Assembly: GCA_003152795.1 (NCBI GenBank)
Contig: PMBA01000299.1
Span: forward strand, 244 to 7,122
Source: Acidobacteriaceae bacterium
Lineage (GTDB): Bacteria > Acidobacteriota > Terriglobia > Terriglobales > Acidobacteriaceae
Direction: 5' to 3'
DNA length: 6,879 bases
This document shows positions 1 through 6,717 of the stretch, in pieces. The first letter of the stretch is position 1, and the number at the start of each line of letters is the position of its first letter. A model generated the notes under the pieces. The model ran no database searches, was not told where the DNA came from, and saw only the letters and a list, made by a program, of their open reading frames with translations. Made by a program: the position numbers and the translations under genes.

Positions 1-25
1 AACATCTTCCCCGGAGGTCTCGAAC

Positions 26-574
26 ATGCTCGTGCAGGACGCCCAACGCGAAGTGCGAACTGTCTTTGTGGGCGGCTTTTGGGGGCAACTTGTCGCGTCC
101 GCATTCTGGTTGACGTCGGCTGCTCTTGGAACCTGGGTTACTCCGCGTGCCGCGATTTTTACACTGGTAGTCACGGGTGTTTTCATCTTCCCAGTCACGC
201 AATTGCTTCTGCGTTTAACCGGCAGGCCTGCATCTCTGGCGAGCGCCAACCCATTGGGGAATCTTGCCATGCAGATCGCGTTCACGCTGCCGCTGTCCAT
301 GCTTCTGCTCGTCCCGGTAACCGTTTTTCGTTTGCACTGGTTTTATCCCGCGTTAATGATCCTGGTCGGAGCCCACTATCTTCCTTTTACTTTCCTCTAT
401 GGCATGCGCATGTTCATTCCCTTATGCGCGATTTTCGTCGGCGGCGGGGTGATCATTGCCCTTTACTTTCCTGGATCATTCAGCCTGGGTGGTTGGATTG
501 GTGGCTTGACCCTGTTCATTTTTGCCTGGCTTGGGCGTGCTTCGGTTCAGGCTGAAGGCGGCGGTAAAACGTAA
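26..574 (+). CDS. Six-helix inner-membrane protein, DUF7010-like, unknown function
   Basis: This gene encodes a 182-residue, very hydrophobic protein with about six predicted membrane helices (roughly residues 13-36, 42-62, 78-102, 106-125, 128-148 and 153-170). It has a short polar N-terminus (LVQDAQREVR) and a short glycine-rich cytoplasmic tail. There is no cleavable signal peptide and no catalytic motif that I recognise. The central segment GAHYLPFTFLYGM (about residues 115-127) resembles the conserved core of small membrane proteins filed as DUF7010. I recall that match from memory and it is not proven. The start is supported by GGAGG at 13-17, 8 nt before ATG, and the stop is TAA. The gene faces htrA convergently across a 150-bp gap, so no functional link to it is implied. 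The upstream context lies outside the window. The coding call is solid; the family call is moderate. Confidence 0.85.
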   Translation: MLVQDAQREVRTVFVGGFWGQLVASAFWLTSAALGTWVTPRAAIFTLVVTGVFIFPVTQLLLRLTGRPASLASANPLGNLAMQIAFTLPLSMLLLVPVTVFRLHWFYPALMILVGAHYLPFTFLYGMRMFIPLCAIFVGGGVIIALYFPGSFSLGGWIGGLTLFIFAWLGRASVQAEGGGKT

Positions 575-724
575 GGAAACGCCGTCGGGACGCGCGCGGG
601 CCCTGGCGCTCTCTCAGTCAACGCCAGCCGCGACTACAGACCTGGGTCAGGAAATGCGCGCTGCGCCCCACCCGCCAGGAGGTCGAGTGGAACACAGCGC
701 GCAAACGGGGCCTGGTAGCGCCCG

Positions 725-2251
725 TTAGCCCTGCGGCGGATGCAACACGCGGAACGTGCTGCCTCCCTGTGACCACACCAGCACCAGCGCATCCTGGCCG
801 TTCGGCACGCCCGATAACGCCTGGGCCGCGTCGGACAAGGATTTCACTGGGTGCCGGTTTACTTCCATGATGACGTCCCCACGCTGCAAGCCCGCATTAT
901 CAGCCGGGCTGCCGGGTTGCACGTCCTCCACCAGAGCGCCATGCACGGACCCTTGCGCCTGGACTTCATTCCGCAGGTCCGGAGTCAAGTCCGCAAGCCT
1001 CAGCCCCCAGCGCCCTTTCCCGTGTTCGCCTGCGGCGGTTTCGATGCCTTTGCCGTTGCCCAGCGCTTCCAGCGTCACCGCGATGCTCTCCGGTTTGCTG
1101 TCACGCACGACTCGCAGATGGACCGTGTCGCCCGGCCGCTTTTGTCCGACCAGCATTTGCAACTGACCGGCGTCGGCCACAGGCTTTCCGTCGAGTTCGG
1201 TAATCACGTCTCCGGTTTGCAGACCCGCCTTCGCCCCCGGCGCATCCGGCTCAACCTCGCTGATCAAGGCTCCCTCGGCTTTGTTCATCTGAAAGAACTT
1301 CGCGTTGTCGGGAGTAATGTCGGCGATCTGAATTCCGATAAACGCGTGGGTTACTTTGCCGTCGCGGATCAATGTCTCGACCGTAGGCTGGACAATCTGC
1401 GCCGGAATCGCGAAGCCCATTCCCGAGAACGATCCCGACGATGAAATCAGGAAGGTATTGATCCCGATCAGTTCGCCGCGCGCGTCGACCAGCGCTCCGC
1501 CGGAGTTGCCGGGATTAATGGCAGCGTCGGTCTGGATGAACTCGCCCGGCTTGCGCCGATCACTGGCGTCAGGATTGGGACGGTTCAGCGCGCTGATAAT
1601 GCCGCGCGTTACCGTGAAGCGGAACCCGTACGGATTCCCGAAAGCCAGCACCGTCTGTCCCGGACGCAGGCTGGCCGAGTTACCCCAGGGCACGCTCGGC
1701 AGATTGGTTCCATTCACCTTGATCACCGCCAGATCCGTCAAAGGATCGGCGCCCACCAGTTTCGCCGCTAGAACTTCCCGGTTACTCATGGTGACGCGAA
1801 TATCGACGGCTCCGTCAATCACGTGATTGTTGGTAACGATGTAGCCGTCGGGAGAGATGATCACACCGCTGCCCAGCCCATGTTCCATCTTGTTCTGAGG
1901 CTGCGACGGCACGTTGAACTGACGGCCGAATGGATTGCCCGGGCCAAAGAATTGCTGCATGTCGGGCATTCCTTCCGCGCCATTCTGCCGCGGGTTGGAC
2001 TTCGACACTACCGTGACATTCACCACCGCCGGTGTCACTCGTGCCGCCAGAGTTTCCATGGCGCGGTCAAGCGTGAGCAATGCCGCCACACTGTTGTCAT
2101 CGAGCGCCGCCGCAGCCGGAGCCGCCACCGCCGCCTTTGCAGACTTCGTGAAGTTGAAGGTCGCCACGGTCCCGACTGCCACCACCGCAATCAGGGCCAC
2201 CACCAGACGCCTTGCCGCCACTGCCCTACATCGTTCCATCCACATCTTCAT
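725..2251 (-). CDS. htrA: HtrA/Deg family periplasmic serine protease with two PDZ domains
   Basis: This gene encodes a 508-residue Do-type (DegP/DegQ-like) protease that would degrade or refold damaged proteins in the periplasm. An uncleaved anchor or signal segment spans about residues 14-32. The trypsin-like domain spans about 62-295 with a complete triad: His143 in VTNNHVIDGA, Asp173 in DPLTDLAVIKV and Ser250 in INPGNSGGAL. A Pro/Asn/Gln/Met-rich loop (about 84-122) occupies the place of the family's regulatory LA loop. PDZ1 covers about 300-395 (GLQTGDVITELDG) and PDZ2 about 415-505 (GLQRGDVIMEVN). The length is normal for two-PDZ members. The ATG is preceded by AAGGAG at 2259-2264 with a 7-nt spacer. 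An inverted repeat at 2282-2301, 30 nt upstream, matches the dyad before blaI, so control by BlaI is likely (inference). The gene lies 73 bp downstream of the M56 gene, in the same direction. Confidence 0.96.
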   Translation of the reverse strand: MKMWMERCRAVAARRLVVALIAVVAVGTVATFNFTKSAKAAVAAPAAAALDDNSVAALLTLDRAMETLAARVTPAVVNVTVVSKSNPRQNGAEGMPDMQQFFGPGNPFGRQFNVPSQPQNKMEHGLGSGVIISPDGYIVTNNHVIDGAVDIRVTMSNREVLAAKLVGADPLTDLAVIKVNGTNLPSVPWGNSASLRPGQTVLAFGNPYGFRFTVTRGIISALNRPNPDASDRRKPGEFIQTDAAINPGNSGGALVDARGELIGINTFLISSSGSFSGMGFAIPAQIVQPTVETLIRDGKVTHAFIGIQIADITPDNAKFFQMNKAEGALISEVEPDAPGAKAGLQTGDVITELDGKPVADAGQLQMLVGQKRPGDTVHLRVVRDSKPESIAVTLEALGNGKGIETAAGEHGKGRWGLRLADLTPDLRNEVQAQGSVHGALVEDVQPGSPADNAGLQRGDVIMEVNRHPVKSLSDAAQALSGVPNGQDALVLVWSQGGSTFRVLHPPQG

Positions 2252-2281
2252 CTCTTTTCTCCTTGTAATTCACCATCGTGT

Positions 2282-2301
2282 ACAACTAATTATCTAGTTG
2301 T
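2282..2301 (-). promoter_or_regulatory. Probable BlaI operator / promoter of htrA
   Basis: This is a perfect 7-bp inverted repeat ACAACTA-N6-TAGTTGT in the 73-bp gap between the M56 stop codon and the htrA start. Its inner 16 bp (2284-2299) match the dyad upstream of blaI at 13 of 16 positions with identical half-site spacing. Read on the htrA strand, a -10-like GATAAT lies inside the dyad, so a bound repressor would block transcription. I did not find a convincing -35 box. BlaI-family repressors are known to bind short dyads overlapping promoters; that this dyad is a BlaI site is inference. Confidence 0.65.
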
Positions 2302-2324
2302 TATCCGCAAAAAAATTTGCCGCG

Positions 2325-3746
2325 CTAGGTCTTATTGGCCACCGGCACTCCCGCCCATTGCTCGCGCACCGGACTGACCAGAATCACGCGCCACACCTGT
2401 ACGTTCCACACCGATGAGTCTGAAGTCGTATACCGGGTCGCTTCAATCAAGACCAGGGTTCGAACTTGCGGCACGGCCTGCTGGTCCGCACTTACGCTTG
2501 CCTCAAGCACTCGCGCGCGCGGCGATGGCGCGTTCCATCGGGCGTCCTCTGCCTGGGCATGAGCAAGCTGGCGTCCGGCAACAGGCTTTGGACGTGGAGT
2601 GCGGCGACGGGCGTATTGCGCGTCCAGCCGGGCAGGTGTGCCCGGCCCTCCAGCAGACACAGGTTGGCTGACTGCAGCCGAGTGCGCAGGAAACGAATTA
2701 CCGGCCAACGTGCCGCGGTCGAACGCGACCACCTGCGGGGCGTGCGGCAGGGCCAAAAGGCAGATTACTGAAAACGCGCCAACCATCGCCAACGCAGGCT
2801 TCCAGACGCGCGTGGCCACGGGCCGGTTTGTGTCGAGGATGCGCGCCAGCCGCAGCGCCGCCTCGCGTGCCCGATGGACGGCCGCCTGGGCCATCGACCA
2901 TCGTGGGTGCGACATGCGGTGCGCGAGACGATGCGCCAGACTCTTTTCCAGGAGCGAGACCAGACAAGTAGCGTATCCGCGCGGGTTGGCGGTTTCGGCC
3001 AGCACGGCGTCGTCACAAGCCATCTCGCGTTCGATCGACAGGCGATTTTCGATCCACCACACCGCGGGATGAAAGAAGAAGAGGGCGCGCACGATCTTCT
3101 GGATGAGATTTGTCCAGTCATCCCGGCGCCGCAGGTGCGCGAATTCGTGCAGCAGGATGACGTTGAGATCGCTGGGCGGCAGTTCGCGCAGCACCCAGGC
3201 CGGAAGAACAATTGTTCTCTTGAAGAATCCGATGGCGGCCGGGACACGCACGCACTCCGACGTAGTTACTGTTACCCGCCCTGACCTGCCAATTGCGTCC
3301 ACCGTTCTGCGTACAAGCGGATCGAGATCGGCCGGGTCGATTTCCGCGCAACTTCGCCGCAGTTGTCGCAGGCGGCAAAGCCCAGCCACTAAAGGCAGCA
3401 TCGCCGCGCCCGCGCCCAATGCCCAGCCCAGGAAGGCAAACAGTCCCCAACGGGCGGGGATGGTGATCGCCGGCCTCATGCTTCCCCATGACGACCCCGA
3501 CGACTTAAGCGATGACATCCCCGCCACCAACAGGATCCGCCCTTCGCCAAAACTGCCCAGCACCGGCAGCGCAGCCACGGTCAGCAACGCCAGGAACCAC
3601 ACCGCAAACCGGGTTCCCGAATTTTGCCTTGGCAAGACTCGCAGTAATGCCCAGGCAAAAAATGCGACCAGGAATCCTTCCGGAAGCGCGTTGAGTATGC
3701 GCTCCATCGCGACCTGCGCCACGTCCTGCACGGGTAGCCCGGTCAT
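2325..3746 (-). CDS. M56 family (BlaR1-type) membrane zinc metalloprotease, non-PBP sensor tail
   Basis: This gene encodes a 473-residue integral membrane protease, the presumed sensor partner of the BlaI repressor encoded just upstream. Predicted membrane segments lie at about residues 22-38, 46-64, 100-122 and 316-334. The zinc motif HEFAH (His200, Glu201, His204) is followed by RRRDDW and, about 35 residues later, by the conserved ERE-x-ACDDAVL block (239-249), which should supply the third ligand. In BlaR1 and MecR1 this domain becomes active on signal and inactivates the repressor. The C-terminal part (about 335-473) is Pro/Ala/Arg-rich and ends in a Trp/Val-rich segment (about 428-460). 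It lacks the SxxK, SxN and KTG motifs of a penicillin-binding sensor, so the signal is probably not a beta-lactam. The ATG overlaps the blaI stop in the sequence ATGA (3743-3746), and GGAG lies 9 nt upstream, which indicates translational coupling. The stop codon is TAG. Confidence 0.9.
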   Translation of the reverse strand: MTGLPVQDVAQVAMERILNALPEGFLVAFFAWALLRVLPRQNSGTRFAVWFLALLTVAALPVLGSFGEGRILLVAGMSSLKSSGSSWGSMRPAITIPARWGLFAFLGWALGAGAAMLPLVAGLCRLRQLRRSCAEIDPADLDPLVRRTVDAIGRSGRVTVTTSECVRVPAAIGFFKRTIVLPAWVLRELPPSDLNVILLHEFAHLRRRDDWTNLIQKIVRALFFFHPAVWWIENRLSIEREMACDDAVLAETANPRGYATCLVSLLEKSLAHRLAHRMSHPRWSMAQAAVHRAREAALRLARILDTNRPVATRVWKPALAMVGAFSVICLLALPHAPQVVAFDRGTLAGNSFPAHSAAVSQPVSAGGPGTPARLDAQYARRRTPRPKPVAGRQLAHAQAEDARWNAPSPRARVLEASVSADQQAVPQVRTLVLIEATRYTTSDSSVWNVQVWRVILVSPVREQWAGVPVANKT

Positions 3747-4156
3747 TTCGCGCCACTCCGCGTAGTGTCCGTCTGAAGCGAGTCTTTTGAATCCAGCATC
3801 TGCCGGAGGCGGCTCAGTTCCTCCGGCTCGATGCCCTGGTCCTCAAGGAGGTTTAAGACCAGCTGCTCGTGAGAGTTCTTGAAAAACCGGCTCACCAGAT
3901 TTCGAATTTCCGAACGCGTCGCCTCTTTTTTTCCCACCAGCGGCGTATACACATGCGCTCGCCCATCCTTCAGGTGTTTCAGATATCCCTTCCGCTCCAG
4001 AACACGGATCGTAGTGAGCACGGAGTTGTAGGCCAGAACAGGCTTTTGAGTAATAGAATCAAGTACTTGCTGGACAGTACCCGACCCTTTGCCCCAGAGC
4101 ACATTCATGATCCGCAACTCGGCTTCGGTCAACGTTTCCGATTGTCTCGGCGGCAC
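3743..4156 (-). CDS. blaI: BlaI/MecI family transcriptional repressor
   Basis: This gene encodes a 137-residue winged-helix repressor of usual family length. Residues about 7-80 hold the DNA-binding domain, opening with the family signature LTEAELRIMNVLW and containing the recognition helix region YNSVLTTIRVLERKGYL and the wing HVYTPLV. Residues about 83-124 form the dimerisation region. In Staphylococcus MecI and BlaI the repressor is cut at Asn101-Phe102 within SLVLNF. The aligned stretch here reads QLVLNL, giving Asn102-Leu103. The start is GTG, supported by AGGAGG at 4164-4169 with a 7-nt spacer; I see no better alternative start. The gene overlaps the M56 gene by 4 bp. A dyad 43 nt upstream of the start suggests autoregulation. 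It probably represses its own operon and htrA (inference from matching dyads). Confidence 0.94.
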   Translation of the reverse strand: MPPRQSETLTEAELRIMNVLWGKGSGTVQQVLDSITQKPVLAYNSVLTTIRVLERKGYLKHLKDGRAHVYTPLVGKKEATRSEIRNLVSRFFKNSHEQLVLNLLEDQGIEPEELSRLRQMLDSKDSLQTDTTRSGAK

Positions 4157-4163
4157 CGGATGC

Positions 4164-4169
4164 CCTCCT
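4164..4169 (-). promoter_or_regulatory. Shine-Dalgarno site of blaI, fixes the GTG start
   Basis: On the minus strand this reads AGGAGG and lies 7 nt before the GTG at 4154-4156. It decides the start, because no ATG stands at the N-terminus and the BlaI signature begins only a few residues later. Confidence 0.75.
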
Positions 4170-4199
4170 GCACCTTAGACGCCCCACGCGGCGAAAGGT

Positions 4200-4215
4200 A
4201 ACTAATCTTTTAGTT
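4200..4215 (-). promoter_or_regulatory. Probable BlaI autoregulatory operator
   Basis: This is a perfect 6-bp inverted repeat AACTAA-N4-TTAGTT located 43 nt upstream of the blaI GTG. It agrees at 13 of 16 positions with the dyad before htrA, including half-site order and spacing. Its location, upstream of the repressor gene and outside any coding region, fits the autoregulation usual in the BlaI family. I could not assign clear -35 and -10 boxes around it. Functional assignment is inference. Confidence 0.65.
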
Positions 4216-4345
4216 GCAAGGATAAGAAAGAGGGTTGCTTGGCGTGGGAAAAGACGGAATAGGGCGCGTCGGGCGGTTCGAACGCCCCGCGGACGGCTGG
4301 GCAACGAAGGGCTGACTACAAGATCACAGGTGGGACTGGAGCGGC

Positions 4346-5029
4346 TCAGTGCCCGCCAAATGAGAGGCTTACATCTTCGACCGTCCGCGACCGGCCGGCG
4401 GCATACACCCATTTTTTGACCGCGACTGCGGCCGCATCGCCGAGAATCGGATTGCCTCCGAGCAACTCGACATGCTCCACGTTGCCTTTCGCCGAAATGG
4501 ATACCCGCAAGCGCACCGTTCCGCCAATGTTGAGTCGGCTCAGCGTCTCCGGATAATCCGGCTCGACACGCGTTAACAGCTTTCTTTCGGCACTTGTGCC
4601 GGGCGCGTCGATGGCGAGTGTCTTCACACCTTCCGCGCTGGCGGCGCTGCTCACATATCCAATCGCACCTCGGGTGCGGGCTACGTAGGCCACGACCTCG
4701 GCATCCGATCCCAGCGCTTTCGGCATGGAGCCTCTGCCCGTGAACACCAGCGTGCGGTAGTACGTTTGCAGATCGTCTTCGCTAAGGCCAAGGTACTCCT
4801 GCCGGAAGGCGGCGTGCACCGGCCCATCCTTCCCGAGCACCGGTTCGACGTGGGTACCGTCCGCGAGCAAGATTTTCTCCTCCAGAAACACGCGTTTCAG
4901 ATCGGCTGCGGAGATTGCATCTGCCTTCACACTTGGATTGGCAATCACCTTGACTTCGCCCGCAAGTGAATCCACGGCGGCGAAGATCAGCAGCCCGGCG
5001 GCGACAAGAAGCGTTCTCGGACATTTCAT
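4346..5029 (-). CDS. Secreted PstS-like phosphate-binding domain fused to TonB C-terminal domain
   Basis: This gene encodes a 227-residue exported protein. A signal peptide covers about residues 1-23 (hydrophobic LLVAAGLLIFAAV, then SLAG). Residues about 25-138 resemble the short PstS-like substrate-binding proteins: VKVIANPSV near the start, ADLKRVFLEEK, and the characteristic RGAIGYVSS at 120-128. Residues about 149-226 form a TonB C-terminal domain: VEPDYPE at 155-161, GGTVRLRVSIS, and VKKWVYAAG near the end. There is no TonB transmembrane anchor or long Pro-rich spacer, so it is not a classical TonB. The ATG follows AAGGAG (5036-5041) with a 6-nt spacer. It lies 29 bp downstream of the barrel gene, in the same direction, so the two are probably co-transcribed. 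A role in periplasmic ligand or phosphate capture coupled to the outer-membrane partner is plausible but inferred. Confidence 0.85.
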   Translation of the reverse strand: MKCPRTLLVAAGLLIFAAVDSLAGEVKVIANPSVKADAISAADLKRVFLEEKILLADGTHVEPVLGKDGPVHAAFRQEYLGLSEDDLQTYYRTLVFTGRGSMPKALGSDAEVVAYVARTRGAIGYVSSAASAEGVKTLAIDAPGTSAERKLLTRVEPDYPETLSRLNIGGTVRLRVSISAKGNVEHVELLGGNPILGDAAAVAVKKWVYAAGRSRTVEDVSLSFGGH

Positions 5030-5058
5030 CGCGTTCTCCTTCGCCTCCCTTCCTGCGC

Positions 5059-6303
5059 CTAGAAATTAATTCCGGTCTTGACCACCAGAGCATTCGTGTT
5101 GGGCTTGAAACCCTGGGGGTTCACTTGCGGGTAGAACCCGTCCGGGTAGGTGCTGGCCCCATAGCCGTCCATGAAGTGACCCTCTATCTTTATGTTCCAG
5201 AATTTTTTCAGGTCGAAACGCGCGGAGATAACTTTGTCGTAGATGTGATTGGCGGGCAGGCTGGTGTCGGTTTGGGGCGGGAACAGCGGAGCGAGAGGGC
5301 CTGTTGTTACGCTGGTTACCGAGTAGCGAGAGTAGTAGGAGCCAAGCGCAAGCCGTTTCATAACCCGGTAAGTTCCCGAGACGTACCAACCGCGCACATC
5401 GGTTACGTTCTCGAACAGGAGTGTAACGCCGCTGTCATCCCGCTCATCGTGCAGAAAGCGGCGATACTCCATATCGATCCGCAGTTTCCCCGCGATGTGC
5501 TCAGCATAGAATTGGTTGGTCCAATCCGCCTTCGAATGCCCGGACTCAGGAAGTAACCCGGCGTCCGGGTTGAAGGGATTGATGAATGTCCCCTTGCCAG
5601 TAAGGTCTTCATTCATCCGGGATGCTCCGATCAGCAGACCCTTCAGCGGAGTGTGCCATCGGAGATCGCCGCCGTACTGTAGCCCCCCATAGCTCGAGTA
5701 GTAGAGTTTATACGAGGAGGCAAGGTACTCGTAGCCGTTGTAGATGCTGTCACTGCGATGCCCGGCATAGGCCGTGTAGACGATGTCGCCGAGACCGTGC
5801 CGGAGCGGCACCGTTCCGTAAACATCGCCGCCCAGGTGAGCAATCGCGGCATCGCGGAGATCCGTCGGATAAACACTCTGCGGAAGCAGCGCAAACGTGC
5901 GCAGGAAGTCCAGGTCCTGGGTATCCGTATACAGTCCGAGGGTGGTTTTAACTTTGCCGCCGCGAACTCCGAACCAGTTCTTGAAGCGGTAATCCACAAC
6001 CGCCCAGTCCAAAGAAGGATGGTACCGTCCGAATTGGCCAAGGTTGCGATCGTAGACCTGCGCTCCGACCCGTAGCTTATCCGTAATGCTGGTGGATACA
6101 TTGAGGCCGAAGTCGGTGAAGGCACCGCTCCCCTGACTGGTGTTCATGGTCAGCCAATTGTTGGTGTTGGTGTAGACAAATCCCTGCGATGCGAATCCGT
6201 GGACTTGCACTTCGCGGTCAAACAGTTTGAAATCTTGAGCCTGTACGGTGAATTGCCCGGCGCAAAGGCAGGCTAGGACGATTTCGACGATGGGCCGACG
6301 CAT
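5059..6303 (-). CDS. Outer-membrane beta-barrel protein (porin-like)
   Basis: As annotated here the protein has 414 residues. It starts with a signal peptide (MRRPIVEIVLACLCAGQFTVQA, cut near QA/QD). A barrel-type sequence follows, with many alternating polar and aromatic strands (for example VHGFASQGFVYTN near the mature N-terminus, and LGLYTDTQDLDFLR). It ends in KTGINF, with the terminal phenylalanine typical of proteins inserted by the BAM machinery. I cannot place it in a named porin family. I chose the ATG at 6301-6303 over the one at 6334-6336. The former has AGGGAG 5 nt upstream and puts the signal peptide at the very N-terminus, while the upstream ATG has no ribosome-binding site and adds 11 polar residues. 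The stop TAG lies 29 bp before the PstS-TonB gene, so this is likely the first gene of a two-gene operon supplying an outer-membrane route for a small solute. Confidence 0.88.
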   Translation of the reverse strand: MRRPIVEIVLACLCAGQFTVQAQDFKLFDREVQVHGFASQGFVYTNTNNWLTMNTSQGSGAFTDFGLNVSTSITDKLRVGAQVYDRNLGQFGRYHPSLDWAVVDYRFKNWFGVRGGKVKTTLGLYTDTQDLDFLRTFALLPQSVYPTDLRDAAIAHLGGDVYGTVPLRHGLGDIVYTAYAGHRSDSIYNGYEYLASSYKLYYSSYGGLQYGGDLRWHTPLKGLLIGASRMNEDLTGKGTFINPFNPDAGLLPESGHSKADWTNQFYAEHIAGKLRIDMEYRRFLHDERDDSGVTLLFENVTDVRGWYVSGTYRVMKRLALGSYYSRYSVTSVTTGPLAPLFPPQTDTSLPANHIYDKVISARFDLKKFWNIKIEGHFMDGYGASTYPDGFYPQVNPQGFKPNTNALVVKTGINF

Positions 6304-6308
6304 GCGGT

Positions 6309-6314
6309 CTCCCT
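6309..6314 (-). promoter_or_regulatory. Shine-Dalgarno site deciding the barrel-gene start
   Basis: On the minus strand this reads AGGGAG, 5 nt before the ATG at 6301-6303. The alternative in-frame ATG at 6334-6336 has no purine-rich element before it. This supports the shorter protein that begins directly with its signal peptide. Confidence 0.7.
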
Positions 6315-6434
6315 GATGACTTGACAGAGAGCACATCGGCCAAATCAGACGTACTATTTAGAGCGTATCCCTGTGAATGACAGACCACAAGAGCACCAAA
6401 GGTCTGTAGGCACGCGATCTCGCCAGACCCACTC

Positions 6435-6461
6435 TCCGCGAAGCTACGCTGTCTTCGCGGA
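6435..6461. repeat. Inverted repeat, 9-bp perfect stem
   Basis: TCCGCGAAG at 6435-6443 and its exact complement CTTCGCGGA at 6453-6461 flank a 9-nt loop. No run of T follows on either strand, so it is not a standard intrinsic terminator. It lies about 130 bp upstream of the barrel-gene start, where it could be a protein-binding dyad or a leader hairpin. The function is unknown. Confidence 0.6.
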
Positions 6462-6717
6462 CCGGCCTCCATCGCGGTGCCATTTCTTGGTCATAGTCGA
6501 TTTGAGTAAAACACTTTGAAGCGAACCATGAAACTTGAGCGATGCAACTGACGACCGTGGCGAAAATAAAATAATTGGAGATTTTATGTTCGCGCTCTGG
6601 GTACATGTTGCAGAAAAGGCTAGCAGAGTCCGCAGGCGGGACAAAGCGCTTTAGTTCCTTGCAGGTGGCTTCGAGCCGGGCCTAGGTCGAGCAACTCGCT
6701 TGTCGTATCCTGTCGCT

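Noticed and set aside
603..627. Inverted repeat CTGGCG (603-608) with CGCCAG (622-627) after the membrane-protein gene
   Set aside because: It is a short stem with a long loop and no T-run; a chance match in GC-rich DNA is likely.
703..726. Inverted repeat AACGGG (704-709) with CCCGTT (721-726) between the two convergent genes as a shared terminator
   Set aside because: The stem is 6 bp with an 11-nt loop, overlaps the htrA stop codon and is not followed by a T-run on either strand.
522..728. Plus-strand 68-codon frame between the membrane protein and htrA
   Set aside because: It begins inside the membrane-protein gene in another frame, has no ribosome-binding site, and its Pro/Ala/Arg-rich composition is typical of GC-driven open frames.
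2306..2320. GCAAA-tttt-TTTGC hairpin after the M56 stop codon as a terminator
   Set aside because: The stem is only 5 bp, mostly A-T, and the T-run forms the loop rather than following the stem. It does not separate M56 from htrA convincingly.
4271..4287. GGGCG-loop-CGCCC hairpin downstream of the PstS-TonB gene as its terminator
   Set aside because: The stem is 5 bp and the nearest T-rich stretch on the minus strand is about 20 nt further on. It is suggestive only.
6304..6336. Longer barrel protein starting at the upstream ATG (6334-6336)
   Set aside because: It would place 11 polar residues before the signal peptide and has no Shine-Dalgarno site, unlike the ATG at 6301-6303.
6218..6644. 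Three overlapping minus-strand frames of 66-84 codons upstream of the barrel gene
   Set aside because: They overlap each other and, in one case, the barrel gene. They have Cys/Ser/Arg-rich sequences without domain features and no good ribosome-binding sites.
6636..6656. Third BlaI-type dyad around TTAGTT at 6651-6656
   Set aside because: Only one half-site is present; the bases at the expected left half-site do not match AACTAA.
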